In this document: one piece after another, positions 1 to 9,628 of the stretch
Position numbering within the stretch: position 1 is the first letter of the stretch
Layout: the number at the start of each line of letters is the position of its first letter
Source: a candidate division FCPU426 bacterium
GTDB lineage: Bacteria; Oederibacteriota; Muellerivitia; Muellerivitales; Muellerivitaceae
Direction: 5' to 3'
DNA: 64,000 nt
Assembly (NCBI GenBank): GCA_003152075.1
Contig: PLZG01000064.1
Location: 64,031-128,030, forward strand
The notes under the pieces: model-generated
The model's input: the letters and a program-made list of their open reading frames with translations, nothing else
What the model was told of the DNA's origin: nothing
The model's database searches: none
Translations under genes and position numbers: made by a program

Positions 1-252
1 CCAAAGTGTTGAATGTTGGCCTGGACCCTTTGTTTCATTGTTTTGTGATCTTTTAATCTATCTTGGTCATAAGGTTTTGGGGGTCGAATTCATTATTTGA
101 CTTAATATAACCGACAATATTTTGTTGTTTTTACGTCCAACGTTTAAGTTCCAAAAATCTTTCATGCTCAAAACAAAATTGATCTAAACTATGTTTCGTT
201 TTAGTGGGTTTTAATTCGTTCCAAATAATTACATTTTAAGGATTGGTTTGTT
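1..252. other. AT-rich upstream region of the ParB-like/methylase pair
   Basis: This stretch is AT-rich and has no convincing ORF. A weak promoter-like arrangement (TTGACT at 97-102, a TATTTT-like hexamer near 119-124) lies before the first gene, and AAGGA at 238-242 is its likely ribosome binding site. It shares low GC with the next two genes, so the acquired block probably begins outside the window. The promoter is inference from consensus only. Confidence 0.3.
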
Positions 253-1644
253 ATGGCGACAATTTCTAAACCACATTATGAAAAATGGCCAAAAGAAAAA
301 ATGAATGTTGTCGATTTGTTTCTTGATTCGGAAAATATTCGGCTTGAAAACACAAATTCATTTTCTCAGGAAGCGCTAATAAATGATCTCTTTTTGAATG
401 AAAATGCATTTCAGGTTTTGGAAAGCATTGCCATAAATGGGTTTTTCCCTGATGAACTTCCTGTCGTTATTAAAGAGAATAAAAAAATTATTGTTATTGA
501 TGGAAATAGAAGAATTTCTTCCCTGAAAGTTTTGATGCGTCCAGAAATTGTTCCGACAAAGACGGAAAGAATTAAAAATCTTTTGAAAACTTATGGGTCC
601 TCGCCTCGACAGGTTGAGGTTGTAATTGCGCCTGATCGGAACGAAGTTCAGCGTCTTCTGGCGAGCAAACATACCCAAAACACGAAGAGGCCATGGCGAC
701 CACTTAGACAAGCCTATTTTTACAAGGCACAACTTGAAGGTGGGAGAACTGTAAAAGATTTAGTGGCCGACTTTCCAAATGTGGAAATTTCGAAATTTTT
801 AAAACTTATCAACGTTCATAGAATTGCAAAATCGATTAAATATGACACGCCAGAAATGGAAGAAATAGTTCTTCGTGAACGTTCTTTTCCTGCCACTACA
901 ATCGAAAGGTTGTATAACTCAACTCCTATAAGGAAGTTTCTTGGGTTTGAATTTTCTAAAGATGGTGAATTAAAAATTGAAATCGAACGAGATGAATTTG
1001 AAAAAGGGTTCAAAAAAATCATAGTGGATGCAGTTGAAAAAAATATTGATTCCAGAACTCTAAATACTGAAGAAAAAATAAAAGATTATTTAGGAAAGTT
1101 TTCAAAATCAGAAACTCCTAATAAGGCCAAAAGCGGAAAAGTAATAACTAGTAAAAGCTTTACTGAGATTCAGCCGCCGACGACCAAGCGGTCAAATAAA
1201 TTGGCACCAAAAGATATTGAATACAGTTTAAGAGCCCCGGGTGTTCGTAGAATGCTCCGCGAACTACAGAAAATCACTTATCGACAACTGCCGAATGCCT
1301 CACATGATCTCTTGAGAAGTTTTCTGGAATGTGCTCTTAAAGCATATTTTGAGCACAAAAAAGCACCTGTTAAACCGTCGGCTGGAAAAAAATATGTTTT
1401 TTTACATGATGTTTTAAATGCGTTTAGTAATGAAATGCACGCGGAGAACAACAAACGACTTTATCAAGTGGCAAGAAGAGTTTTATCTAATAATAAAATG
1501 TCGTCATATTCCGCGGAATTTTTTGATGCGACAAACCATAACCCGGATGTTTTTGCGCTGCCTCAGGATGTTGAGGATGCATGGGACATGTTGGAGCCAT
1601 TAATCCGACATGTTGTCAACCCACCTAAGGACAAGAATGTTTAA
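253..1644 (+). CDS. ParB/sulfiredoxin-like domain protein
   Basis: A 463-residue protein whose N-terminal part (about residues 18-150) looks like a ParB/Srx fold, with the motif DGNRR at 83-87 in the place where ParB-type proteins bind or hydrolyse nucleotide. The middle is Lys/Glu-rich. The C-terminal part (about 325-460) looks helical and I do not recognise it. The stop codon overlaps the start of the adenine methylase gene, so the two are probably co-expressed. ParB-like proteins beside DNA methylases are common on phages, plasmids and defence islands. A chromosome-partitioning ParB is unlikely: no ParA neighbour and no obvious HTH centre. Codon use and base composition are AT-rich, unlike the rest of the window, which suggests transfer. 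AAGGA lies ten bases before the ATG. Confidence 0.7.
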   Translation: MATISKPHYEKWPKEKMNVVDLFLDSENIRLENTNSFSQEALINDLFLNENAFQVLESIAINGFFPDELPVVIKENKKIIVIDGNRRISSLKVLMRPEIVPTKTERIKNLLKTYGSSPRQVEVVIAPDRNEVQRLLASKHTQNTKRPWRPLRQAYFYKAQLEGGRTVKDLVADFPNVEISKFLKLINVHRIAKSIKYDTPEMEEIVLRERSFPATTIERLYNSTPIRKFLGFEFSKDGELKIEIERDEFEKGFKKIIVDAVEKNIDSRTLNTEEKIKDYLGKFSKSETPNKAKSGKVITSKSFTEIQPPTTKRSNKLAPKDIEYSLRAPGVRRMLRELQKITYRQLPNASHDLLRSFLECALKAYFEHKKAPVKPSAGKKYVFLHDVLNAFSNEMHAENNKRLYQVARRVLSNNKMSSYSAEFFDATNHNPDVFALPQDVEDAWDMLEPLIRHVVNPPKDKNV

Positions 1645-2497
1645 AATAGCTTATAAACGTGATCAGAAATATCATTTCAGCCCACTTAGGTATCCGGGTG
1701 GGAAAACATGCTTATTTCCGTTTCTAGGAAATGTGATTAAAGAAAATAAACTTGAAAGTGTTACGTATGTCGAACCATTCGCGGGCGGTGCCGGAGCTGC
1801 GTTGGCGTTATTGTATTTAGAGAAAGTTGATCGAATTGTAATTAACGATTTTGATAAAGCGATATATTCATTTTGGAAATCAGCTATTTTTGATTCTGAA
1901 AGGTTTATAAAGAAAATATTTAATGTTCCGGTTAATGTAAATGAGTGGAGAAAACAAAAAGCAATTAATATCAATGATGTTTCGAGCTGTTTTGATTTGG
2001 GTTTTTCAACTTTTTATTTAAATAGAACGAATATATCGGGTGTGTTGGATGCAAGGCCGATCGGCGGCCTGAATCAAAAGGGGAAGTGGAAAATCGATGC
2101 GCGGTTCAATAAAGTAACCTTGGCAGAAAGAGTTCGGCAGCTTTCTGAATATAAAAATAGAATTACAGTTTTAAATGAAGATGGTCTTAAATTAATTGAT
2201 GATTACCTAAATAGGAAAAATGTATTCATGTATTTGGATCCTCCGTATTTTGATAAAGGCGCGACTCTATATTTAAATCATTATCAAGTTGATGATCATG
2301 AAGCGCTTGCAAAAAAGCTCAATGAAAACCCTGAATCTTTTTGGGTCTTAACTTATGACGATAAACCGGAAATTAAATCGCTTTATTTAAAGAGGAGAAC
2401 TGTTGATTTTTCTTTGGCTTACAATGTTCGTGAAGCGCGCAAGGGAAAAGAAATAATGATAATGTCGGATATTCTTTCGATCAAAAAGCACGGTTGA
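1637..2497 (+). CDS. D12-class DNA N6-adenine methyltransferase (Dam family)
   Basis: This is a 286-residue SAM-dependent enzyme predicted to methylate adenine N6 in DNA. Visible motifs, in order, are RYPGGKT near the N-terminus (motif X region), EPFAGGAG (SAM-binding motif I) and LDPPY (catalytic motif IV), the order expected in D12/Dam-type enzymes. I chose the ATG at 1637 over an in-frame ATG at 1610 because AAGGA at 1626-1630 is correctly spaced and the protein then begins just before the conserved N-terminal motif. It overlaps the end of the ParB-like gene by eight bases. The gene is AT-rich like its partner. No restriction endonuclease is visible downstream, so it is either an orphan methylase or part of a module that extends upstream of the window. 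Target site unknown. Confidence 0.88.
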   Translation: MFKIAYKRDQKYHFSPLRYPGGKTCLFPFLGNVIKENKLESVTYVEPFAGGAGAALALLYLEKVDRIVINDFDKAIYSFWKSAIFDSERFIKKIFNVPVNVNEWRKQKAININDVSSCFDLGFSTFYLNRTNISGVLDARPIGGLNQKGKWKIDARFNKVTLAERVRQLSEYKNRITVLNEDGLKLIDDYLNRKNVFMYLDPPYFDKGATLYLNHYQVDDHEALAKKLNENPESFWVLTYDDKPEIKSLYLKRRTVDFSLAYNVREARKGKEIMIMSDILSIKKHG

Positions 2498-2648
2498 GTA
2501 CAAAGGGGCCCGATATTTGGAATAACCTTTAGCCTTCAAGAGCCTTATATGACCCCAAAGCTGCCCAATAGCTATCCGCCTAAGGCCTTTACCCCCCCTG
2601 TAAAAAAACTTTTAACCTAAGAACTCTGGAAATTCTAAAAACTTTCCT

Positions 2649-2957
2649 TAAGTTAAAGTACCTCCTCATCGAAAAGGAATTTCCATGCCCGACTTCTCGG
2701 TTTTTGACCTGGTTCCCATCACCCAAGGTTCCACCCCTGAAATAGCCCTTCACCACGCCCTCGAGCTGGCCCAAAAGGCCGAAGCCTGGGGTTACAAACG
2801 CTATTGGGTGGCGGAACACCACAACATGCCCGGCATCGCCAGCGCCGCCACCTCGGTCGTCATCGGCTACATCGCCGGGGGAACCAAGACCATCCGGGTG
2901 GGCGCGGGGAACTGTCCTTTCGGCCCTGTTCCTTTAAAAGCCGAAGCCTCAGCTTAG
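2649..2957 (+). pseudogene. Truncated 5' copy of LLM oxidoreductase gene (copy 1)
   Basis: Bases 2649-2908 match 6369-6628 at a constant offset of 3720, with only scattered, mostly third-position changes. The match includes the leader, the AAAAGGAA ribosome binding site and the first 75 or so codons. The copy starts at ATG 2685. After 2908 homology stops abruptly and the frame runs through unrelated sequence to TAG at 2955-2957, overlapping the 3' end of the minus-strand gene. A functional flavin enzyme cannot be made from it. It looks like a duplication remnant cut at the junction with the next gene. Confidence 0.85.
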
Positions 2958-4247
2958 TTCGCTGCTGTAGGAGGTATAACCATGGGCGGATACCGACAAA
3001 TAAGGATACTCCAGTTTTGTTTCCTCATGCCCGTTTTTGGGGTTGCGATAAATGACCACGGTGATCTTTTCAAGCTTCAAGCTGGCCGTTAATTTTCCGT
3101 GGGCGTCGGTTTTTCCCGCTTGGTAGACCACGCCGATGGTTTGGTAATTGCGGATGGAAACAACCGCGTTCGCCACCGGGCTTCCCGACGCGGCGTTTTT
3201 CACCGTGAAGTAATAAAACACGCTGGAGTTGAATTGGGGAGCGGGGCTGTAGGACACGGACAGGCTGGTGGGGGAAGGCGGGGGCGGCGTGGGAATGGGG
3301 GGGATGGGTTGGGTTGCCGTGCCGATCAGGTCTGAAATGACCAAGGTGGGTGTCACCCCGGTGGTGGAGGAAGTGAAAGCCAAGGCCGAGATGGTGGCGG
3401 TGGCGGTCATCTGCAACCCGACAGGGGCCAAGCCGGTGGGGACGGCGGATTGGATGGCGCTGTTAAAGCTCGATTCCAGGGCCTGTTGCAGGTTCTGGCC
3501 GTTGGGCAGGGTCAGTTGGCTCACCAGGTTGGGGGCGATCAGGGCGGAAACGAAATTGGGAATGCCCGTGGCAATCAAGGTCGCGCCCCCCAGGCTCACG
3601 CTTAAAATGCGGTTGGGGTCGGTGGCGTCGTGGGAAGGCCCCGCCGTAAAGGGAACGGTCAGGGTGAAGTTGTGGTTGACCGTGACAAACCAGAATTGGG
3701 TGACGGTCAGAACCCCCGTCACCGTGAGGACCAAGCCCGCGCCGGGATTGGAAAGGGCCACGCCGGTGATGGTGCCGGTGTTGGGGTTGAGGGCGGCGAA
3801 ACTCAGGTAATTCAACCAAGAGGCGGGGATGGGAAAGGAACCGGAAAAACTTCCCGCAGCTCCGGCGTTGATGGTGGCAAAGGTGGTGGTCGTGGCGCTC
3901 ACCGGCAGTGTCACCACGTTCAGGTTTCGAGCCACGAGCGCGGGCGATATGGCCGGAAGCGTGATGGGTCCAGACCGGAAAAGATCCCCTGTGATAGTCG
4001 CGGGCGAAGGCGGGGGCACTGCGGTAATAGGCGGGACGGCCGGTGGCGCCGCGTCGACCAAAAGGGTGGTGGTACCGGTTGGGTTGGTGGGAAGGGCGGG
4101 GAAGACCAGGGTTGCGGCAGCGCTGGGGGTATTTACGATGGGCGCCCCGCCCGCCAGGGACGCGTTGAGCGCTGGCGCGATGACGCCCGACGCCAAAAAT
4201 AATCCACCTAGATTGTCGTTGATCGCAACGTTGATGGTATAAGCCAT
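2949..4247 (-). CDS. Ala/Thr/Pro-rich protein with C-terminal carboxypeptidase-regulatory-like domain
   Basis: A 432-residue protein I do not recognise as a whole. Residues 1-310 are rich in Ala, Thr, Val, Pro and small residues, like a beta-rich secreted or filament protein, yet the N-terminus has no signal peptide or lipobox. A Pro-rich linker follows (about 312-328). The C-terminal 100 residues resemble a CarboxypepD_reg or bacterial Ig-like domain, with a GKTDAHGKLTA-type turn. The ATG at 4247 is preceded by a GAGAAAG purine run. The gene lies tail-to-tail against the truncated LLM copy and is bracketed by two LLM 5' fragments, so it may have arrived with that rearrangement. A structural or surface role is inference. 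Confidence 0.6.
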   Translation of the reverse strand: MAYTINVAINDNLGGLFLASGVIAPALNASLAGGAPIVNTPSAAATLVFPALPTNPTGTTTLLVDAAPPAVPPITAVPPPSPATITGDLFRSGPITLPAISPALVARNLNVVTLPVSATTTTFATINAGAAGSFSGSFPIPASWLNYLSFAALNPNTGTITGVALSNPGAGLVLTVTGVLTVTQFWFVTVNHNFTLTVPFTAGPSHDATDPNRILSVSLGGATLIATGIPNFVSALIAPNLVSQLTLPNGQNLQQALESSFNSAIQSAVPTGLAPVGLQMTATATISALAFTSSTTGVTPTLVISDLIGTATQPIPPIPTPPPPSPTSLSVSYSPAPQFNSSVFYYFTVKNAASGSPVANAVVSIRNYQTIGVVYQAGKTDAHGKLTASLKLEKITVVIYRNPKNGHEETKLEYPYLSVSAHGYTSYSSELS

Positions 4248-4555
4248 GGTTCTTTCTCTCCCGTGTTTAATGGACCGACGGATTCTCCCGCATCATAGGC
4301 GTTCGTCTCGACGGCGACCTCAAAAAATTCAGTTTAGTTGCTTGGTTCAAAGCCTTTGTCGAAAAACTGTAAATTATATGTAAATCCACATCAATGGAAA
4401 AAAAGTTTGGCCTATGGATTATTGTTTGACCCAAACTAGACCGCTTGCCTGACTAAAAAACGCCTAATGATTGGCTGGTTGAGACCTCCCGATTTATCCC
4501 GTCGATATCGAATCCGTCCTAGCCCTCTTGCCGTAACTGTTCCCCGGCACCCAGG
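4248..4555. other. Intergenic region upstream of the 4247 minus-strand gene
   Basis: No ORF with a plausible start or composition was found. The half nearest 4300-4430 is AT-rich and would hold the minus-strand promoter of the neighbouring gene; I see no clear consensus boxes. The far end runs into the second LLM fragment. Confidence 0.3.
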
Positions 4556-4680
4556 CCCCCCGCATTGCTTTTGTCTTCTCCCCGCTTTAAATTGAACTGC
4601 CTCTTCATCGAAAAGGAATTTCAATTCCCGACTTCTCGGTTTTTGACCTGGTTCCCATCACCCACGGATCCACCCCCGAA
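4556..4680 (+). pseudogene. Second, degraded 5' fragment of LLM oxidoreductase gene (copy 2)
   Basis: About 125 bases match the leader and first 18 codons of the intact gene (6341-6464). The GAAAAGGAATTT binding-site region is intact but the start codon has become ATT, so the fragment cannot initiate there. Homology reaches further upstream than in copy 1, including a TTGCTTTTG-type stretch. It ends exactly where a strong terminator begins. The copy is more diverged than copy 1, so it is probably older. Confidence 0.8.
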
Positions 4681-4682
4681 TA

Positions 4683-4717
4683 AAAAAAGGGCCGTGCCTT
4701 AGGCACGGCCCTTTTTT
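4683..4717. terminator. Rho-independent, probably bidirectional terminator
   Basis: The stem AAAAGGGCCGTGCC pairs with its perfect reverse complement across a short TTA loop. A-tracts and T-tracts lie on the two sides, so it can work on both strands. It sits just past the stop codon of the minus-strand NHL-type lipoprotein gene, which it most likely serves. Confidence 0.9.
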
Positions 4718-4742
4718 GTTGCCGCCTGACCGGTCCGCTTCC

Positions 4743-5969
4743 TTAGTAGGGCGCGTATTCGACGATATCACTGTTGTACAGGGTGTCGGCCACGTAAACG
4801 TAGCCCGAGCTGTCCACCGCGATGGAGGTAGGCTGCTCGATATGTCCGGCCCCGGAACAGCAGGGCCCGAAGGTGCATTGCAGGCTCATGGCATTGGTGT
4901 ACTTGTAGGCCAGGTTCCCCGAGATGTAGTTGAGCAGGATGAAGATATTGCCCGAGGGATCAACCGCGCACCCGTTGGAGGAAGCGGGCAAGGTGGTGGT
5001 GATGGTTTGGTTGGTGCCGTCGGTATTGCTGCTGATGAAGGTGACGGGGCCGCCGAAGGAGCACACCGCCAGGATCTTGACGTTGACAGGGTCATAGGCC
5101 AAGCTCAGGGCCCGCTTGTAGACACCGGCGCCCCAATTGGTGACAGGGTTGCCCAGGTAGTCGAACTTGTAGATGGTGTAGTTGGAGGAGTCGGCCACGT
5201 AGTAGTTACCCGCCGCATCCACCGCTAGGGGTCCGGGGGCGCTGGAGGGGGTATAGGCGTAGGTCACGGCCGAGCCTCCGCCCGGGTTGCCGGCGGCGGC
5301 GGTGAAGCGCTGGATAAAGCAAGCCGAGCTCCCGGTGGTCACGGAGGTATAGAAATTTTGGTTGTAGCTGCTCCAGGCCATGCCTGCGGGGGTGCCGCCG
5401 ATGGAAAAATTGGTCACGGAGAAGCTTCCCGTGTCGGTCCCCGTGAGGTAGTAGATGGAGTTGGAGCCGCCGGCCATGATGGTCACGGACCCCGCCGCGT
5501 CGGTCAGGGCGATCGGCCCCACGTTGTACACGGGATGGGCCACCGTCTGCTGGAAAGGATAAACGGCGGTAAAGGTGATGGTGGGGGTATTGGTGATGGT
5601 GACGGTGGGACTGTTGGTGGCGGTGTTGGATATGGTTGGGGTAGGGCTGTCGGTGGCGGTATTGGAAATGGTCGGGGTGGGACTGTTGGTGGGGGTGGAA
5701 GTAGGGGTTGAGGTTTCGGTGATGGTCGGGCTGTTCGTCGCGGTATAGCTGGAGGTGACGGTAGGGGAGTTGGTAGGAGTGTTCGTGGGGCTGTTGGTGG
5801 GGGTGATGGTGGGAGTGTCACTGGTGGTGGAAGTGTGGGTGGCGGTGAAGGTGTTGGTGGGCGCCGAGGGGCTGGAGGGGTTTTTGGAACTACCGCAAGA
5901 GGGAAGTAGTAGGGCGGCCAAACCGCAAAGCAGGATTGAGCAGAGCGCCAACAGGTTCTTAAAAGTCAT
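4743..5969 (-). CDS. Lipoprotein with Thr/Pro spacer and NHL-type beta-propeller
   Basis: A 408-residue exported lipoprotein. Residues 1-25 form a signal peptide ending in a lipobox (LPSC). Residues 35-135 are a Thr/Ser/Pro/Asn spacer built from repeats such as TNSPT and TPTIS, likely an extended, perhaps glycosylated stalk. The rest carries propeller-like blades with the NHL signature pattern ([28 protein letters not shown]). Cysteines occur near the C-terminus (a CC pair). The domain order, stalk then propeller, recurs in other lipoproteins of this window. NHL propellers usually bind protein or carbohydrate, so surface binding is a reasonable inference. The substrate is unknown. A terminator lies directly downstream. 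Confidence 0.8.
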   Translation of the reverse strand: MTFKNLLALCSILLCGLAALLLPSCGSSKNPSSPSAPTNTFTATHTSTTSDTPTITPTNSPTNTPTNSPTVTSSYTATNSPTITETSTPTSTPTNSPTPTISNTATDSPTPTISNTATNSPTVTITNTPTITFTAVYPFQQTVAHPVYNVGPIALTDAAGSVTIMAGGSNSIYYLTGTDTGSFSVTNFSIGGTPAGMAWSSYNQNFYTSVTTGSSACFIQRFTAAAGNPGGGSAVTYAYTPSSAPGPLAVDAAGNYYVADSSNYTIYKFDYLGNPVTNWGAGVYKRALSLAYDPVNVKILAVCSFGGPVTFISSNTDGTNQTITTTLPASSNGCAVDPSGNIFILLNYISGNLAYKYTNAMSLQCTFGPCCSGAGHIEQPTSIAVDSSGYVYVADTLYNSDIVEYAPY

Positions 5970-6076
5970 TTCAAGGCTCCTTATGAGGGTTTGATGGGGG
6001 GCGTGGAATATCGTGGGAATTATATACAGCCTTTTCCTTTCAAAAAATAAAATAAATTCTGACCATCCTTTTCGCG

Positions 6077-6280
6077 ATGATCCATCAGGGGGGCTCTAAG
6101 GAAGGCGCGATCTTGGGCGTTCTCCTTGGCCTATTCATGGTTTTCGCGTTTGTGTTGCACAACTACGTGAACCTGAGGATCGGGTTGAAACTAGCCCTGG
6201 GACAGTCGGCGGCTTACTTCATCCTGTGGACGATCGTGGGAATCGTAATCGGTTTTATTGACAAACCCCTCGCGCTATAA
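6077..6280 (+). CDS. Small two-helix membrane protein
   Basis: A 67-residue ORF with two hydrophobic segments (about 11-29 and 41-60) joined by a short basic loop. The length and hydrophobic pattern fit an AtpZ/AtpI-like or DUF-type small membrane protein, but I do not recognise a specific family. The ribosome binding site is weak. It lies alone between the minus-strand lipoprotein and the LLM gene, in the same direction as the latter. Confidence 0.45.
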   Translation: MIHQGGSKEGAILGVLLGLFMVFAFVLHNYVNLRIGLKLALGQSAAYFILWTIVGIVIGFIDKPLAL

Positions 6281-6404
6281 GGGTGAATATATCCTTAGCT
6301 CTTAAAAGGGGTCATCGGGTTGATCTTGGTTGAAAACTTCCCCCGTTGCTTTTGCCCTCTCCCCACCCTAAGTTAAAGTGCCTCTTCATCGAAAAGGAAT
6401 TTCC

Positions 6405-7385
<981 letters not shown>

Positions 7386-7497
7386 TCTGAGGTTTCACGC
7401 CCCACGCTTTCGGAGGTGGAATTCCCCAGTGACATGGTGGAATTCGCCGGTGAAGAAGGCGAATTCCCTGGTGACATGGGTCAATGGACCCATTGGC

Positions 7498-7598
7498 ATC
7501 TGGCTTCGCCATCATCCTACGCCAAGGCTTCTCCCGACGCTCTTCGAGCTTTGGGAGGCAGGTCGGAGGACAGGCGGCTACGCCAGACAAGTGGGCCG
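7498..7598. repeat. Dispersed palindromic repeat, copy A1
   Basis: About 100 bases, starting CTGGCTTCGCCATC and ending GCCAGACAAGTGGGCC, recur as a direct repeat at 7958-8055. A shorter relative lies at 15931-15992. The core (TACGCCAAGGCTTC, then GGAGGACAGGCGG) would read YAKAS...SEDR in one frame. This resembles palindromic elements seen inserted in genes and intergenic regions of candidate-phylum genomes. A related sequence is inside the GH3 gene at 45143. Confidence 0.75.
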
Positions 7599-7730
7599 AT
7601 TTGGCCCGGCGGCATGGCCGGGGTTTCCTGTCGGAATGGCGGGTTCACCTGCCGGAAAAACCGGGTTCACCGGCGGCATGGGCCGGTTTTCCCGGTGAAG
7701 GTTGGGGATTCCCCGGTAGACGGTGCCGAC

Positions 7731-7945
7731 TTTCCCGGTAGACGACTGGCATTCCCCGGTAGACGGGGTCGGGTTTCCCGGTAGACGACCAGCATTCCTT
7801 GGTAGACGGGGTCGGGTTTCCCGGTAGACGACCGGCATTCCCCGGTAGACGGGATCGGGTTTCCCGGTAGACGACCGGCATTCCCCGGTAGACGGGATCG
7901 GGTTTCCCGGTAGACGACCGGTATTCCTCGGTAGACGGGGCCGGG
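7731..7945. repeat. 43-bp tandem repeat array
   Basis: The motif GTAGACGAC starts at 7738, 7781, 7824, 7867 and 7910, exactly 43 bases apart. Each unit contains two related halves of about 21-22 bases, both carrying CCCGGTAGACG. More diverged half-units extend to the left, to about 7420 (CCGGTGAAG, CCCTGGTGACATG variants). Because 43 is not a multiple of three, all three frames stay open, which creates several overlapping spurious ORFs. There are no unique spacers, so it is not a CRISPR. Confidence 0.9.
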
Positions 7946-7957
7946 ATGCCCGGTGAC

Positions 7958-8055
7958 ATCTGGCTTTGTCATCCACCTACGCCAAGGCTTCCCCCTACAC
8001 TGAAGTTTCGGGGGACGAGCCGGAGGACAGGCGGCAACGCCAGACAAGTGGGCCG
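7958..8055. repeat. Dispersed palindromic repeat, copy A2
   Basis: Direct repeat of 7498-7598, with a divergent middle but well-conserved ends (CTACGCCAAGGCTTC and CGCCAGACAAGTGGGCC). It lies immediately after the tandem array, so the array is bracketed by two same-orientation copies. Both copies are preceded by a GTGACAT-type half-unit. Confidence 0.75.
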
Positions 8056-8202
8056 GACCGCCTACCGAGATGGACCGGTTGGGTCGCCCGGGGCCCTTTA
8101 TTTCATTACCAACGCCGAATAGATTTCCAATCGGGGGAGGGTCACCTTCACCCATTCCTTAGCCCCGATCTATTCTTCCAATGTCCAGGGGGTATCCGTG
8201 TA

Positions 8203-8350
8203 ATTTACACGCCCACACACGATTTGGCTGATTTTTGGGCCCCTTCCCCTGACCGCTATTCTTCCAATACACACCCATTACAATCATCTGGAGACCATTT
8301 ACAATAATTTTAAGTCCATTTACAATAATTGGAAGTAGGTTTACAAACCG
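8203..8350. promoter_or_regulatory. Iterated operator-like repeats upstream of the HTH-GHKL gene
   Basis: Direct repeats in register, about 21 bases apart, start at 8275 (CCATTACAATCATC), 8295 (CCATTTACAATAATT) and 8316 (CCATTTACAATAATT), followed by a partial GGTTTACAAACC palindrome near 8338. A second palindrome, GTGTAATTTACAC, lies near 8207. A 21-base spacing is two helical turns, as expected for proteins lining one DNA face. The downstream gene begins with a winged-helix-like domain, so autoregulation is plausible. The rest of 8056-8274 holds nothing else I can identify. Confidence 0.55.
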
Positions 8351-8380
8351 GATGAGGGAATAGCCACGAATCGCAATGAA

Positions 8381-9628
8381 ATGCTCAAAAAGAGCGAGGA
8401 AATACGTCAATTTATTTTGGCACAAGTCGCTCAAAACCCGAGCGGCTTAACCAATCTCATCGTTCAAAAATTCGGAATTTCCCGCCAGGCCGCCGCCCGC
8501 TACTTACAGGAAATGACTCATTATGGAGAGCTCATTGCCGAAGGCGCCACCAAAGACCGGATTTACAAACCGGGCTTATTGCGAAAAATCGAAAGAAATT
8601 ACGTCCTCAACGGATCGCTGGAAGAGTCTGAAATTTGGTCGAAAGATTTTATGGCTTTGTGTGGGGGGTTAAAAGAAAACATTACCCGCATTTGCGAATA
8701 CGGGTTTACGGAAATGGTGAATAACGCGATCGACCATTCCAACGGAAAAAATTTAATTCTTACGATGCAGCGAAACACCCAGACGATTTTGATGACGATA
8801 GTTGACGATGGAGTCGGAATTTTTAGAAAAATCAAAGAGGACTATCACCTTTCGGATGAACGCCAAGCGATTTTGGAACTGTCGAAAGGGAAGTTGACAT
8901 CCGACCCTGAAAAGCACTCGGGGCAGGGCATTTTCTTTACCTCCAGGGCTTTTGAGGAATTTTATATCCATTCCCACGACTTTGGCTTTGGCCGTCAGCC
9001 GGGGGAAGAGAAGCATCGTATTTTGGATGGCATGCCCATTCAGGCGGGTACGGCGGTTCATATGCAGATCCACCTCGATTCCGAAAAGAAATTGAAAGAT
9101 GTCTTTGATGACTACGCCAATCCAAAGGATGACAATTATTCGTTCGATAAAACGGTAGTCCCGGTCCGATTGATTCAATACGAAGGCGAATCGTTGCTTT
9201 CCCGCTCCCAGGCGAAACGACTTCTGTCGCGGGTTGAAAACTTCAGGACCGTCCTTTTGGATTTTGAAGGCATCCAAAGCGTGGGACCGGCTTTCGCGGA
9301 TGAAATTTTTCGTGTGTATAAGATTGGGCATCCGCAAGTAGAACTTTTGCCAATCAACGCGTCCGAGGAAATATTAAAAACCATACAGCACGCGAAAAGT
9401 AATGTGCTGGAAGGGGCTTTTCAACAGGTTGCAAACGTTGAAAGGTTGATTGAGAAAGGGTTGGTGGAGCCTGTGAGTGGTATTGACGGGGCGGTTCTTC
9501 CCGAAGGCGCCCTGGCGGGCATTTCTTACAGGATTGCGAAAAGGGATTTGGCGTCCGTATTGGAAATCCTTCCTCATCTTTCCGAGGCGGACCAAAAAAA
9601 GATTAAAAACGTTTATGAAATAGGATGA
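8381..9628 (+). CDS. Winged-helix / GHKL ATPase / DUF4325 (STAS-like) regulator
   Basis: A 415-residue protein with three parts. Residues 1-70 are a winged-helix-like DNA-binding region (FGISRQAAARYLQEM). Residues 95-235 are a GHKL ATPase, with an N-box (EMVNNAIDHS), a DDGVGIF G1 box and a SGQGIFF G2 box. Residues 265-335 match DUF4325, a STAS-like domain (LLDFEGIQSVGPAFADE). There is no phosphoacceptor histidine domain, so it is not a classical histidine kinase. The order resembles a fused RsbW-like kinase and STAS antagonist, which suggests a partner-switch device attached to a DNA-binding head. Operator-like repeats lie just upstream. About 70 C-terminal residues are unassigned. The start at 8381 has only a weak ribosome binding site. 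Confidence 0.8.
   Translation: MLKKSEEIRQFILAQVAQNPSGLTNLIVQKFGISRQAAARYLQEMTHYGELIAEGATKDRIYKPGLLRKIERNYVLNGSLEESEIWSKDFMALCGGLKENITRICEYGFTEMVNNAIDHSNGKNLILTMQRNTQTILMTIVDDGVGIFRKIKEDYHLSDERQAILELSKGKLTSDPEKHSGQGIFFTSRAFEEFYIHSHDFGFGRQPGEEKHRILDGMPIQAGTAVHMQIHLDSEKKLKDVFDDYANPKDDNYSFDKTVVPVRLIQYEGESLLSRSQAKRLLSRVENFRTVLLDFEGIQSVGPAFADEIFRVYKIGHPQVELLPINASEEILKTIQHAKSNVLEGAFQQVANVERLIEKGLVEPVSGIDGAVLPEGALAGISYRIAKRDLASVLEILPHLSEADQKKIKNVYEIG

Noticed and set aside
3630-4242. Plus-strand ORFs opposite the 2949-4247 gene, Gly/Arg-rich or Val/Ala-rich
   Set aside because: Shadow frames of a GC-rich, low-complexity gene.
7731-7945. Possible CRISPR array
   Set aside because: The 43-base units are contiguous with no unique spacers, and no cas genes are near.
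7416-8155. Several overlapping ORFs on both strands in the 43-bp array, with repetitive proteins
   Set aside because: The unit length is not a multiple of three, so every frame stays open by chance. No binding sites and no family.
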